NCBI GenBank assembly: GCA_007922225.1
Contig: ML679968.1
Location: 10,298,399-10,362,398, forward strand
From: Emydura subglobosa
Lineage: Eukaryota > Chordata > Testudines > Chelidae
DNA length: 64,000 nucleotides
Direction of reading: 5' to 3'
Shown here: positions 12,486 to 24,520 of the stretch, piece by piece
Layout: the number at the start of each line of letters is the position of its first letter
Numbering within the stretch: position 1 is the first letter of the stretch
Translations under genes and position numbers: made by a program
Notes under the pieces: generated by a model
What the model was told of the DNA's origin: nothing
The model's database searches: none
Seen by the model: only the letters and a program-made list of their open reading frames with translations

Positions 12486-14079
12486 TATCCTTACATCAAC
12501 CTTATTAAAGTTTTTGTTTCTTAATTTGCTTATTTAAAGTTTGATTATTAACGATGTAAATATTTTACATTGGTTTGTGTGCATATGGTGAAATTGATGT
12601 TTAGTGACACTTTCAGATAAAAATTTAATCCTTCCAAGCCTATATATATAACTCTACCACTTTTCACATCCCTGAGATTAGAGACAGGCTGTGTTCTTGC
12701 TTTTAACATTTCCTAAGTAAAGGAAACAGAATTTACATGTCCGAAGCATAGGTTTTTCTTCTGAACTCTGCTCTGAGATCAAATACACTTATGTGCAAAC
12801 AGTTGGTAGCAAAAGAAAATTCCTCCAAAGCCTGTTTGTACTTACTCAATATGACTGTACTTGTTCACATATTTGCTAGAAATGAGCAATATATTAATAA
12901 TAAAAGCTTTTCTTGGTAAAAATGCTTGTTTACAAGGTTGAGGACATTTTCTGAAAGGAAGTAATTTTGAAAACACTGAGATTCTTTATCAGGCAGAATT
13001 TTCTTGTCCAATATTTTTCTATATGTGATGCAAAAAAAAAAAAAAAAAAAAATGATGGAGGATTTATTTTTAAATTTTTTTTTTTTTTTTTTTTATTTGT
13101 TTCTACTGCGTTTCAAGGAGGGTTGATTCATTGAGATTGATTATATAAATCACATTGTACAGGTGAAAGTTTCCTGATTGGCTGAACCTGCCTTATCTGG
13201 CCAGAAAGGTTGCAAAAGCCATTTTGGTTTTTTTTTTTCTATTTCAGAGTGAGCAGCTTTTTGAGGTCCTCTGTTAAAGAGTAAGCTCTTTTTTCCCCCT
13301 TGCCTTCCCTGACAATGATCAAGGATTTTAGAGGATAGTTGCTATTCCTGGTAGCCCTTTGAAGCCACAGAATGGGAAATGGGTTTATCTGCCAAAGACA
13401 TTCACCAATTCTCTCCAGCAATTCTCTCCTAACACCAGGAAGAGATGAAAAGGAACTGTAAAGAAAATATGAACTCATCTGATAGTAGCCTGTCTTTAAA
13501 TCATCATCCAAACTCTGAATCTTTTAAAGTTCCCCATAGCTAGCTGTGTGTACTGTTTAGCTTTCTTGTTGTAGTAACGTTTGACATGTAGTCTAGCTGC
13601 AGTCAGGCTGGTATACAGCATAATACTATACTGTGATGTTTCTAACATCGAATTATCTTTTTTGTTTTACTTCTGCTAAAGGCTTTCAAAATTGGACTTA
13701 CATGATTAATGCATCTGAGGACAATGGACTTCTCCTACTTGGGTTGGAGCAGGGATATCAATAAGAGCAGTGGGTTGGAGTAACACAAGTGATGCCATCA
13801 GTGTCTGTTTTCTTCAGTTTGTAACTTAGCTTCTTTTACTTCTCTGTTGATTGGCTAATTGTTGTGACTTCCTCCAGATGATACCCCATACCTTGCTGTT
13901 CTGCAGCTCCCAGTCCTACTTCCCCTAATATCCATGCTTATTTTCATCCCCTCTCCCTTCTTTTGTCTCTTTCTCTTTTTCCTTACTCCTGTGTTCCTGC
14001 TAATTCATCTCCTTTTCCACCTTTTCTATTAGCATGAGGTTTGCCAATATCTCCTGACTTGTACATGGTACCTCTTCCT
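12486..14079. other. AT-rich non-coding DNA with opposed A and T homopolymers
   Basis: No gene is recognised. A run of 21 A (13032-13052) and a run of 20 T (13075-13094) are separated by 22 bases and can pair as a hairpin. A pyrimidine-rich stretch lies at 13940-14040. The open frame at 13239-13511 (-) has no recognisable content. Confidence 0.55.
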
Positions 14080-14212
14080 CACTCCTTGTCTATTTAGAGT
14101 GTGAGCTTTTCAGGACAGAAACAATGTTGTCTTGTGTGTTTGTGTTCTTAAATTACCTAATGCAGAATGTAAATAGTAATAATAATAACAACTGCAATAA
14201 CAACAACAATGG
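14080..14212 (+). repeat. Retroposon 3' tail ending in an (AAT/AAC)n run
   Basis: It begins with tgtctatttagagtgtgagc, the same word as at 3278-3302, passes through a gtctt/gtgtttgtg stretch and ends in an imperfect aat/aac triplet run. This order is typical of an old amniote SINE or LINE tail. The family is not fixed. Confidence 0.6.
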
Positions 14213-16349
14213 GATATTCAAGCACTTCATCAGGAGCTCAGGAGGGAATAGTGGAAATTGGGAAACTCTCTGTGTAAAAAGGTGGCTTAATAGAACTGAG
14301 AAAAATAGATAAATATTTATCTAGCACGTTTTGTTTGGCTTGTTTGAAACAGCTGAGAGGTTTGGAATGTTGGACTAAATGGCTTAATGGGAAAAGGGCA
14401 GGTGAGGCTGTCAAAGGTTCGTGACAAATTCAATTTAACAAGTGACTTTGCAGTTTATCTCACTGATTTCACCACCCAGCAGCCATCTAGTGCTTACATA
14501 ATTTGACTGTATGTTTCTTGAAAGCATTACTCACACAGAGTAAAAATCAACCACAGTTCAAAAAGCCAGTTCAAGTTCCTTTGCACCACATAAACTTCAC
14601 ATAAAGTAGTGCAGCATTACCACAGACTGAACAACAGCATATGGGTGCCTGAGTATCATCTGTGTACTGCAGAAGTGATCTCCCCGCTGTCTCTGGCGTA
14701 GATCAGCACAAAGGACCAGAAAGTGGCTGGGTGAGACAAAGGGTTGCAGTCTTCAATTCTGTACACTACATATGGATTTAGTAGTCCTGTCACCCGTAGA
14801 ATTAGCATGGAGGTGTTGTGGTTTTATTCCAGCCCATAAAATGGAAGAGCAGCTGCCGGAAGGTCTTAGGGTGGGTCTGCAAAGTAGCCCTGTACCATGG
14901 CCTGGATTGGAGGGGTGGATTTAATCTCTTTAATTCCCATATGCACAGTATCCACATTGAATCAGATTATTCAGGCTATTTGCAGAAGGGTGAATTTCAA
15001 AAGCACATGTGAAGAAATTAGTTTATAGGACGAGTGTAATATCACTCTATTTATCAGTCAGAAAAAAACTCCATTGATGCTTATTAAATGTGTATTGCTA
15101 AAAATATATGAGAGAAAAAAAATAGTTTGCACACTGGGAAATATTTATAATCACAAAAGGTCTCCGCTACTTTAATCTCAAAGATCCAGGTTTCTTTTAC
15201 TTTATAAGAAATTTGAATTAAAGCACATAAGTGCAAGAGCTGTTATAATAGGATCATGGCCAGAGTATTTAAAAAAAACATAGTTGGTAATATATTTGGA
15301 TTATGGTGAAAATTTGGCCATTGAGGGAACCCATCTTTGGTCAGTCCTTATTCACCGATATTTTTTTTTTTTTTGAGATTTATAGAAACTGTCATAATCA
15401 CTTCCACCCTCAGTTTGTCTGTATGTTGCTAGGAAGGTCTTACTTGTATTCCTATATCTTTTTATTATGTATTGCATCTGCTAGTACCATAACTGTTAGT
15501 ATTCCCTTTTCTTTCCTTTGGGTATACAGGTTACTTTTGCTGAACCTTCCATTTGCTGGCATGTATCCTGAACCTATTTTCACTTCTTCAGCCATCTGTT
15601 GTTTTTCCTTCTGGTAATGTGTTTGGTTTATTTCCACTTGGTTTTCTTTTATTTCTCAGTGATATCTATTAATTTAATTTGTGCTTGATATATCTGTAGA
15701 TTCATTTGTTTTCCTCCTAACTAGAGGCATTTCAAAGCAGTGGGCATGGATTGTCTGTGGATTTTTACAGATTTAGGATATTTTGGCAGAGTATTTCTTG
15801 ATTCTCCAGTGTAAAATTTTAAATTAATTTTAACACAACAAGTTTCACAGAAATACTTCCAAGAGTAACTCAATTTTTTATTTATTTGCTATATGGCCCT
15901 TTACCCACAAAATGGTGGAACAAAACATTCCAAGTGACAGGACCAGAATTACAAGTAATTAAAGCATAAATATTTGGTTATCTTTTAAACTTGTCACTCA
16001 GGATTTGGGATATAAAAAAAATCTTGATTTTATAGTCTGTTCAAAATTCTTTTGCTTGGTTGGCTTGATGGTTTTTTTTTTTTAGTTCATATTTACTAAT
16101 TCCAATCCACATTGGTAGAGGCTTTGGGTCATCTTTACAAAGGGTTTTATATGCCTGAAGTTTCACATAGGTGCTAATTGGATTTACAAATCACCTAAGC
16201 AGGTTAGTGCTTATCTCCCATTAAAAATCAATGCAACTTCTGAAAATCCCATTAGATCGTTCTCTGTATTTTTAGGTGGGTAAATACCTTTGTAAATCTG
16301 TCTGTTTATTTTAAAATAATCAAAGAAAGGGTTTAACCTCATACTTATA
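14213..16349. other. Non-coding DNA, no gene seen
   Basis: No gene is recognised. Mononucleotide runs occur (T14 near 15361, A7-A9 elsewhere). The open frames at 14818-15012 and 15303-15617 (+) lack any recognisable domain and are treated as chance. Confidence 0.5.
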
Positions 16350-16590
16350 GCCCTGCAAATCTGAGTATATCTGCTTTATATCTGCAGTCCATTTTTGTGG
16401 ATCATGGATGGATGCGGATCCCAATTTTATATCTAAAGCCCTGCAAATATATCTATATATCTAAAGCCTTGCAAATATATGCTTTTTATCTGCGGATATC
16501 TGCATCCGTGAATGCGGCTATCCATGGATCATTTTGGTGGATTGTGGCTCAGATGTGGATACAAATTTTGTACCCAGGCAGTGCTCTACT
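16350..16590. repeat. Short-word internal repeat of the 'tgcggatatctgcatccg' type
   Basis: The same words recur several times: ctgcaaatatat, atatctaaagcc (twice, about 28 bases apart at 16424-16475), tgcggat and ggatcatggat/ccatggatcat. The last pair is in inverted orientation. It looks like a small MITE with degenerate internal repeats. I do not know its family name. Confidence 0.55.
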
Positions 16591-18109
16591 TATCCTGTGG
16601 TTATGCCACCACAGCAGACTCTATCTACAAAATCAATAAAATATTGGTATATTTGATGAAACTCATCTTGCAATTTGTTGTGACTATTTCTTGCAGTCTT
16701 ATGCTCCTTTTATAATTTTCTATTTTGTATAAAGGAATAAATAAAACATGTAAAATGAATAGCATCTGCAATGCCACTATGGAAAATAAAAATTATGGGG
16801 GCCCTCAATTTCACAGCTTTAGGGTATAAACAGATTATCAGAGAAAGAGGGTATCCACAATATATTATTGTACAACTGACTTTTTGTAGAGGAGGTTATG
16901 GCAGTACTAATTAAGTACCTGGTGTTGATCACTGTTGTAGCAAGACAGTGGGTTAGATAGAACTAGAATATGGTGTATGTGTGTGTATATATATATATAT
17001 ATTTTTTTTTTTTTTGTAATTGTTTTTTTTTTCTGTCCATTGTAGGTTACCTAAGATTCCCCCAACCGTCTAAGGACAGTGTCTAGTTTTCCCAGTAAAG
17101 AAATCTTCTTTTTCAACCATTAAAAAAAGTAATGATATGAAAATAAACATCAGCAACCCTTTATTTATGCATTAATTATGATGCCAAGCATGCGATTGGC
17201 ATTATAACATGTTTTATGTCAACAAAGCTGAAGGGAAGGAGAAAGCCCAGATCATATGTATTTCTAAACTTGTATCTCCTTTGCAACCTTCTATGAGTCA
17301 GTAATTTTGCCTACAAGATCAGAGTTTTGAATCTACTCAATCTGATATGATTAGAGCAACAGGAAAAAATCCAAACTATCATTTGGGTTACTATGTTCAG
17401 GGTATTAAGATTCAGGCCGAGTTTATTTTAAAATATCCTTATTTCATCAATCACTTCTCATATTAGGATCTGACAGTCCAGTCTGATCATGCTCTTGAAA
17501 GTAGTTTAAATATTTGTTATGTAATCTGTCATTGCAGATTCATTATGCCCATTTGCCTGATTTATAGGATTTTGTTTGGCTCCATAGCTGATGTTTCTGT
17601 TCTCATCAGCTATCTGACTTGAGAAGACACTATCAGAATCGATACGTACATATACACAAATCAAAAAGTTTTTATTACTTTAAATAATTTCCAGTAAAAT
17701 TATTTATACTGTTGTAAATTTGTGCCACTTAAGAGAGTCTTTGTTTACACATTTATATGACAATGACAGTGTACCTGTTTTTATATGTTTCAGAATCTAG
17801 AGAATTGCTGAAAAGATTAAAATCTGAGTTATACATACAAACATACCCATCTGCTTAAGCCCCAATAAAAGGATTTGAATTTGTAAAATTTGTACAAAAT
17901 ATATTTATCTTAGTAATATTCCATATTCTCCACCTACACTCTGGGAATTTATTCTAAATTTATTTGTTCAAAATTTTCCACTGCCTTTTTTTTTATTTTG
18001 CTTCATTAAATATGAATGTCTGAATTTGAAAATTGAAAAATGTTCTACTGACAGGGAAAGGTTTATCCCCACACAGATATCAAAGTGAAAGCAACCACAG
18101 ACTGTAACA
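16591..18109. other. AT-rich non-coding DNA with a TG/TA/T simple repeat
   Basis: A compound simple repeat runs from about 16972 to 17033 (TG, then TA, then T runs). Otherwise I see no gene and no named repeat. Confidence 0.55.
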
Positions 18110-18496
18110 CAGTGGTGCCCAACCTTATTGGGGCACATAAACCTAAGAACAACCTTGTGTGGGCCACACAGCTTCTACATATCTTAAGATTTAAAGTCAC
18201 CTGTACTTATTTATAGTTTTAGTTTAGCTTGTTTCATATGTGTTTAGATAGGTTGTTTCTATGTACAGTATTGTCTTTTTATACATTTGTGTAAACTAAA
18301 ATAATGTAAATATGATGACAAAATGCTAATGTATAATAGATTAGGGTTGCAAGGAGACTCAGGAGATCATCAGTCCAACCGCCTGCTCAAAGCAGGACCA
18401 ACCCCAACTAAATAAAATCAGCCATTAGTATATTGTGTTTAAGCAGGCTGCAGGCCTTATGAAATGCTCCCGCAGGCCATAGGTTGGACAACCCTA
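18110..18496. mobile_element. hAT-like MITE with 8-bp target duplication
   Basis: The left end CAGTGGTGCCCAACC (18110-18124) is matched by an inverted right end (reverse complement TAGGGTTGTCCAACC, ending at 18496), 11 of 15 identical. The flanks ctgtaaca (18102-18109) and ctataata (18497-18504) agree at 6 of 8 positions, which fits the 8-bp target duplication of hAT transposons after decay. There is no transposase ORF, so the copy is non-autonomous. A CR1 fragment lies inside it. Confidence 0.8.
18338..18418 (-). mobile_element. CR1 3' end fragment inserted in the hAT-like MITE
   Basis: On the + strand it reads as the reverse complement of a CR1 tail: ggagactcaggagatcatc, then cagtccaaccgcctgctcaa and agcaggaccaaccccaacta. 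Its position inside the MITE shows that CR1 was active after that MITE arrived. Confidence 0.85.
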
Positions 18497-18852
18497 CTAT
18501 AATACATGCCTCAACATGAAACATGCCTCAACATTAAAATAGGGTGATCCTCTCATGATCAGTTATGCTGGCTGTAGGGGCAAACCCCACAAAGTTGCCA
18601 CACCAGACACCAGGATCTGAAGTAGACAAATAGAGCCTCAAATGAGGAAGGAAGTAGGAGCATGAAATTGCCCTTTGTGACCTCCAAGCACACCAAACCC
18701 ATCTGAGCCATAAATTAGAACAGCCTCAACACTGCTCCATTTTGTTCTGGCTTTTTGTGATCTCAGCAGACTGATCCAGAAAGTAGGCATTACTGGGAAT
18801 GTTCTCTACATTGGGTCTTAGAGAAAGTGGTGATGGTATCTATAGTAAGAAG
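18497..18852. other. Non-coding DNA upstream of an LTR
   Basis: No gene is recognised. Adjacent near-duplicate words (acatgcctcaacat twice, at about 18505-18535) are visible just beyond the MITE target duplication. Confidence 0.45.
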
Positions 18853-19545
18853 TGAGAACTTGAGGCCTGCAAACAGGCTAAGGATTAAGGCCTAAGTGGA
18901 AAAAGCCAAGTTAACAGGAGTATGAGTGGAAAAAACCAAGTTAACAGAAACCAGCCTGTGAATTTATGACCTAACTGAAACTGGCACGGAGAAAACGCTG
19001 ATACTGCAAGCATACAGATTTCCAAAATATTACTAATATCAAAATATTACTAAAAATACACAGCAGGTGCAGAAGGCACCACAACATCCTGACACCAAAG
19101 AGATAACTGACTCCCAGAAATGACACTTTGATGAATAGAAATGTCTAATAAGGTGATAAATAGAGTTGTTTTGCCCAAAATATCCATTTAATGGTAAAGG
19201 GTGGTATTAGACTATGTCAAGCGGGTGGCAACTACCTACGTAGAAGGGTGCAGAACAAAGTTGCCTGTGACAGCGTATAAAAGAGGGTGCCAGAGGGAAC
19301 GACTTTGTCCAGTCTAGGGGATAACGGAAAGTCCTGCCATTAAATTGTGCCGAGTCCATTGTAATGGAGCACTTGTATTTGAAGTGTACCGGTAGCTATT
19401 CTATAGGTCACTTCTCATTGTGATTCAACTGCAATAAACCTGGCCCGGGTGCCTTCGTTGCTCAGCTAATCTGTGGTCGTGTCGATTCATTCGATCGTGA
19501 GTGCCGTCTTGGTTACCTGCGCAGAGCTGGGACAGCAGCTACATG
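18853..19545 (+). mobile_element. Retroviral-type LTR (endogenous retrovirus class unknown)
   Basis: The region has LTR order. A possible start is tgagaacttg at 18853, followed by a U3-like part with short repeats (aaaagccaagttaacag / aaaaaccaagttaacag). A TATA box tataaaag lies at 19276-19283 and a polyadenylation signal aataaa at 19433-19438, about 155 bases downstream. A U5-like part with unusually many CpGs follows. I see no gag, pol or env sequence next to it and no clear flanking target duplication, so the outer limits are uncertain. It could be a solo LTR cut by later events. Confidence 0.7.
19276..19283 (+). promoter_or_regulatory. TATA box of the LTR
   Basis: The sequence tataaaag in a GC-richer context, correctly placed before the R region and the aataaa at 19433-19438. 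Confidence 0.7.
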
Positions 19546-19745
19546 GGGACACACAGACACAGCCTACACTGACAAGCACCAACACTGGTAATAGCACCAA
19601 CGACAGTATCCTCCATCTGAGGAGTCCTCGATGCCACAATATCCGTTTTAAACTCAGCCACAGCATATAGAATATATAGGAACTTAAGGAGCCTCTAGCT
19701 CTATCTATCTCTTTATAAGCTCCTATTCCAAGTCCTTGGAGTATT

Positions 19746-20720
19746 TCTGAGAAAGAAGGTTCTGACAATGCATAGAGTAATGAATATCAATCAAGACATG
19801 AACAGGATGTATATCCAAAGATCTGACAGAAAAAAAGGTTTGATATCTGTGGAGGAAACAATTGACAATGAAAAATATAATATCAACATATATGAGGAGT
19901 CAGACAGAGTGAAAGATCATCTGGTCACCATAACAAGTGATGGCCAAGAGTGCACCCCAATCCAAGAAAGCATAAAAGAAAGGAGAAAGCAAATTGCCAA
20001 AGAAAGACTTGAAAAATGTACACCACAATCAATGTACTGACAGTGGTGGAGAGAGATCAAACCCATTAGTGATTGAAGATTAACACACTTGTGACTTGTA
20101 GAAGCATACGTCAGAAGAGAGAAATAGCACCTCATTATGAGTGCATAAGAGCACTCCTTAAAGCTTAATTATGTTCCAGACAAAACTGACTAACAGAACT
20201 GAACCCTGAGCTGCAGAATGTGTTCTGAAAAGAAAAAAACATTGTTTCAATCATGCTGAGTGCCTGCAGAAGCCTGGCTGGGAGAAAATAATGAACAAAT
20301 ACACTAAGGTAGCCAAATGTCTGCACTGGAGCCTCTGTGGAAAGTATGGATTTAAATTCACCATGTTGTATTATGCCCGCCAAATTGAAGCTCTCTAGAA
20401 CATGAAGAGGCTAAGATTTTACAGGATCTGGCAACTGTCACAGACTGAATGGCGCAGTCAAAGAGTCTGGACATAGTTGTTGTAGAAAAGAAGATATTTC
20501 TATACCGACAGACAGAAACATAAAAAAACAACAAGAAGAGAAGATGGTGAAGTATGAAAAACTCTGCCACAAAGTGGAACAATCATGAAAAATTAGAACA
20601 AAGACCGTGATTATTTGAGCACTTGGTGCAATCCCTAAGGGTACATTAGGAGTGCAAGATATGACAATCAGTGACCTTCATCAAACAGTGATCTTAGGCA
20701 ACGTGTGAACTTTAAGGAAA
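19746..20720 (+). pseudogene. Decayed non-LTR retrotransposon polyprotein C-terminus, possibly with restriction-like endonuclease
   Basis: The open part at 19768-20040 holds MNRMYIQRSDRKKGLISVEE. I recall similar words from the region after the reverse transcriptase in a group of non-LTR retrotransposon ORFs (LY-x-PR-x-GGRGLIS-x-E), with a K/R-rich helix further on. After stops and frameshifts the similarity resumes with KVAKCLHWSLCGKYGFKF (about 20301-20354), EEAKILQDLATVTD, then SLDIVVVEKK (about 20464-20493) and ALGAIPKGTLG. A D...E-x-K pattern there would fit a restriction-like endonuclease as in R2/R4-type elements. The domain order is my recollection, not a search result. The copy is clearly dead. 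The upstream RT is absent, and an LTR lies just before it. Confidence 0.5.
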
Positions 20721-22019
20721 GTCAAAGGAGAACAAGTGCATTTGAGCACCTACAGTGCAGGAATTCTGAATAGGGTTTAACAAAACACCTGACTACCCAA
20801 GCCAACAAAGTCAATTCATGGTCAGGATTTATTGGTGACACATGGAGACAAATTTTAGATGGCAAATTTCCCCTTTTTTATGTTTAAAGACCTTGCATGT
20901 TGTGAAAGCTATTTGTTTTGGTTTTTTTTAATCTCAATGTAATACTGAGAGACAATAATAACAATAATAATAATAGTAAATTCTTCTGAGGATCCTGAAG
21001 TATTTTAAAGCAAACAAAGCAGACTGGGAACTATTCCAAGAAAAGCTATTTCATATCTATTGTCAAACCCAAATCATATTCAAGTAGCCTAGAACAGAAA
21101 CACAATACAGTCACTATTGAAGTCAATGTGATTATAAGATGTTTTTGTCCACAGAAATTCAATATCCAGGTCAAATATAATTTAAATCATTCTTGTAATC
21201 ATTATCATTCTAATAATATTATAGTCCAGTCATTTACTTGGGTAGAAAGCCGATATAAACTGTATCATTCTGATTTAGTTGCATTTTATACACATTTTGC
21301 ATTGGTGTAAACCATTATATAAGGTGCAGGGCAATGAAAAAACCTTTCGCTTGGTAGAATTTTATAATTTCCTTTTTTTCTCCAGTCTTTTTTAAGCAAT
21401 ATTGAAAATGATTTTACATTTCACTATTAAAAATTGTCCACACATTCTGCATTTTAGAACATAACATGTAAATATAAAATATTAAAATACGCAATATTTT
21501 AATAATATGTTCTAATGCCATTGAATTTATGTGAATATTTTTCAAAATGTTGCATTTTCCAAGTACACACTAAAATTCTTGTAACTGCTATGTAGGTATT
21601 TATAACTGATTGACTCTCACAAATCATTTACCAATTTTATTCATGGGTTAATTAATTTGGTTTATAAGGAAAAAATATGGGCCAAATCACAATTATTTCT
21701 ATAACATTGCTTGGACTATCTAAACTTAATAAACATCTGAATCAGCACCTCTATGACATTTCATCATGCAGTCTCACAACTAAATTAGTCTCTGATCTAC
21801 TCAGTGCACAGTTGATTTATGCAGGCAAAGCAACTCCCATCAATGTTAAATTTGTATTTCCTTCAGTAGGGCTGGAATATGTAGTCTTTAGGTGAAATAA
21901 TAGCTCTATTGAATTTAATGGCAAAATTCCCATCGACTTCAATGGGTCCATGATTTCATCCTTTCTTTCTGTTAAATTAAATCTATTTGAGTAAGAAATC
22001 CTTCATTGGTATTATACAA
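20721..22019. other. AT-rich non-coding DNA with a small palindrome
   Basis: An (AAT)n-like run lies near 20955-20980. A hairpin can form at 21454-21515: ttagaacata pairs exactly with tatgttctaa, and an inner aatattaaaata pairs at 11 of 12 positions. Part of 21830-21960 resembles old LINE sequence (cattgacttcaatggg-type words). No gene is seen. Confidence 0.5.
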
Positions 22020-22140
22020 AGGCCTGATCTACATTGCTGCCAGCAGTCGACGGGAGGTATGCACACTACATCACGTATCTTGCGTATCTCTTGTCGACAT
22101 ACTTACATTGCCATATCACAGAGTCTTTCATGACACTGAA
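22020..22140. mobile_element. Fragment of a TCTACACT-type MITE
   Basis: It begins with ggcctgatctacattgctgc, which resembles the terminal repeat of the MITE at 45892-46582 (reverse complement GGCCTGATCTACACTAC). The opposite end is not recognisable, so this is at most a half copy. Confidence 0.45.
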
Positions 22141-22650
22141 TCAAAAGGAGACACTCTTCCGTTGATGCAGCGTTATTCCTTTCAGGGAGGTGGATTACCG
22201 GTGTCAACCGAGAGCCTATCTGAATTGATTGCTGCAGAGCCAACAGTGAAGACATACTCAAAGTCCTTTTAAATAGTTTTACATTTGTACATATCTCTTT
22301 TCCACCTCTAAAACTCATTCTCTTGAATAAGCATCATCTGAGAAAGCAGTGGCCTCCCCTTCTCTGTTTAGCAAACATGTTTGTTTATATGAACATGAGT
22401 AGTTCCACTGAAATCTCTCCAGTTGATGAAAGCGATATACATTCACACCAGCCAATTCATTACAATGTATTTTTTGCGGAAGCCTGCATGTATTGTCCCT
22501 GCTTTCTAGAATGATAGACAAAGGCAGAGAGAACAAGAGAAGGAAAAGGAGAGAGAGAGACAGAGAGATTGAAATAAATAAATGTATAGATGAAATGGTT
22601 TCCTTTCTGCTCTATGGAGATTGTCCAATAAAGCACTTAAGCATGTCTTT

Positions 22651-23170
22651 AGTAGGGTTGATCAAAAAAAATTCTAAAGAAATATAGAATCATATGGTTA
22701 GAAGGGACCACAAGGGACATCTAGTCTGTCCCTCTGTCAAGATGCAGAATTTGTTGTGTCTAAACCATCCAAGACAGATGGTTATCCAGCCTCCTATTTT
22801 TTGAAAACCTCCAGTGAACCTCCATAGGCAGTCTGTTTCATTGTCCTACTGTTCTTACAGTTAGGAAATTTTTTCCTGAGATTTAATCTAAATCTGCTAT
22901 TTTCCTGTCATCAAAATTGAGATTAGTCAAAATCAGAATTTTCTATGAGTAAAGTCTGATTTCAGAAGAATTTTGCATGAAGAAAATTGAAATGAAATAT
23001 TTCTTTTTTGGTCAATTTGGCATTCCCACAAGGCACCACGATGCACTGTGGTGGCTGAGCCACACAAACTGCAGTGCATCATAGGAAATAAAGTCCAGCC
23101 AAGGACCAGTGCCTGTATAGGAAAATGGGGGCATGAGGGGCCCAGAACTATAACTTCCCATGAGGGATCA
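22651..23170 (-). mobile_element. Palindromic MITE-like repeat split by CR1
   Basis: The left edge tagggttgatcaaaaaaaat is separated by a CR1 insertion from tcagaattttctatgag and the arm rich in gaaaatt/aaattt. A distinctive block (gatgcactgtggtggctgag, gtgcatcataggaaataaag, cttcccatgaggg) follows and matches 8829-8900 in reverse. No ORF is present. It is the same family as 8829-9112. Confidence 0.65.
22683..22925 (-). mobile_element. CR1 3' end fragment
   Basis: On the + strand the order is tagaatcatatggttagaag, ggaccacaagggacatctag, then a ccaagacagatggttatcca block and ttaggaaattttttcctgag, the reverse complement of a CR1 C-terminus and tail. It interrupts the palindromic repeat around it, so it inserted later. 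Confidence 0.85.
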
Positions 23171-23192
23171 CAGTGATTGAGGCTATCACAAG

Positions 23193-23310
23193 GTATATCT
23201 ATACTGCAGTCAGAGGTATGATTGTAGCCTGTGCCAGTGTGCCTATGCTTCTGTTTTTAGCTGTGCTACTGCATATATATGTCTACCCATGCTGCAGTCA
23301 AACCTTGGAT
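23193..23310. mobile_element. Short TCTACACT-type MITE fragment
   Basis: Left end ggtatatctatactgcagtc and right end atatgtctacccatgctgca carry the same words in inverted order (ctgcag/tctac). It resembles the 3-bp-TSD MITEs at 45892 and 55277, but the ends are too decayed to define a target duplication. Confidence 0.45.
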
Positions 23311-24520
23311 TCCAATGTAAACAGAAATTCATGTCAATGTGACCCAAACAAAACAATGCTGAAACAAAAAGTTTAAAGATTTCTGATTCAAATGTTTCAG
23401 AACTTTTAGTTCCACAAATGTTTCAATATCTTGACATTTTGTCCCAATTAATGATGAAAACAAATGTTAGCATATCTGAATTTCAAGTGGAACAGACATT
23501 TCATTTTTCAGTCATCTGCAGTACTTGGAGACTTAAGCATATGCCCAAGTGCTTTGATGAATCAGTATTACTATATTACAGTTGACTCTCACAGTCAGTT
23601 CATGGATAGAACACTTCCCACTGAAGTAGCAGAGCTACTTATTTTTCTTGTAAGATTCTTTCAATAAAAGATGGGCCTTTCCTTGGATTGTGACAGACAA
23701 AAGTGAGTAGGCAAAATTGACACATATATAGGAGATACACTTTGAGCCAATTTATCTTAGTGTAAAGAGCATCTATTATCTAAAGCACAGCAGGATAGGA
23801 AAGACTATGTACCGAGTCTAAGAATCCTTTACAGGACTTGGTGTTTGATCCTGTAAATTACATCTTGGCAGTGAAGAACAAATCCCAGTATCTGATTCTA
23901 TTTTTCACGGTGAGGCAAAATAATTTCCCATATCAAGAGTCTCCCTTGTCAAAGAACAAGGGTCAGTGCTATCTGTTCACTAGTCAATGGGTGTTTCATT
24001 TATTTCATTGGGGACACTTGAGTTCCAATGCTAGGAAGGAAAGATCCACAAGAAGTTCAGAGAAACAGACAGGAAATGAAGGATTTCTGATTGTCAGTCT
24101 CCTGAATGTTTCTGAGAGAATGAGAATACATTTTGGATACAGAATGCAGCAGCAAATATATAATAGCAAAATCATTCTCTATCTAAATAAATAATAGAGA
24201 TAAGAATACCACAACTAAACGTGCAAAAAGAAGATTGCAGTTTCTGGTTCTAAATCCCTTTTTTCTGTGTGTCCTATTTTCAACATACACATATATTATT
24301 TAGCTGTAGTACCTGAAAGGAAATCTTGAGGGAAAAATGGTATAAAAAGAAAAAAAAATGAGAAAAAATGAATAAAAATATAGATAACCCAGGGAAGAGT
24401 GGGTGATATTATTCATTATTATCAATGCTCATTTTTATTTGTAAGAGCTGTCAGACTTCAGATTACTGAATTGTTAAATGGTGAATTCTACCTTCCTGTA
24501 CATGCAGTTTCTACAAATGT
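23311..24520. other. Non-coding DNA, no gene seen
   Basis: Two open frames (23464-23667 and 23838-24194, +) resemble no family. Nothing else is recognised. Confidence 0.5.

Noticed and set aside
18853..20720. A complete provirus starting at the LTR
   Set aside because: The downstream coding relic looks like a non-LTR retrotransposon, not gag, pol or env, and no second LTR follows.
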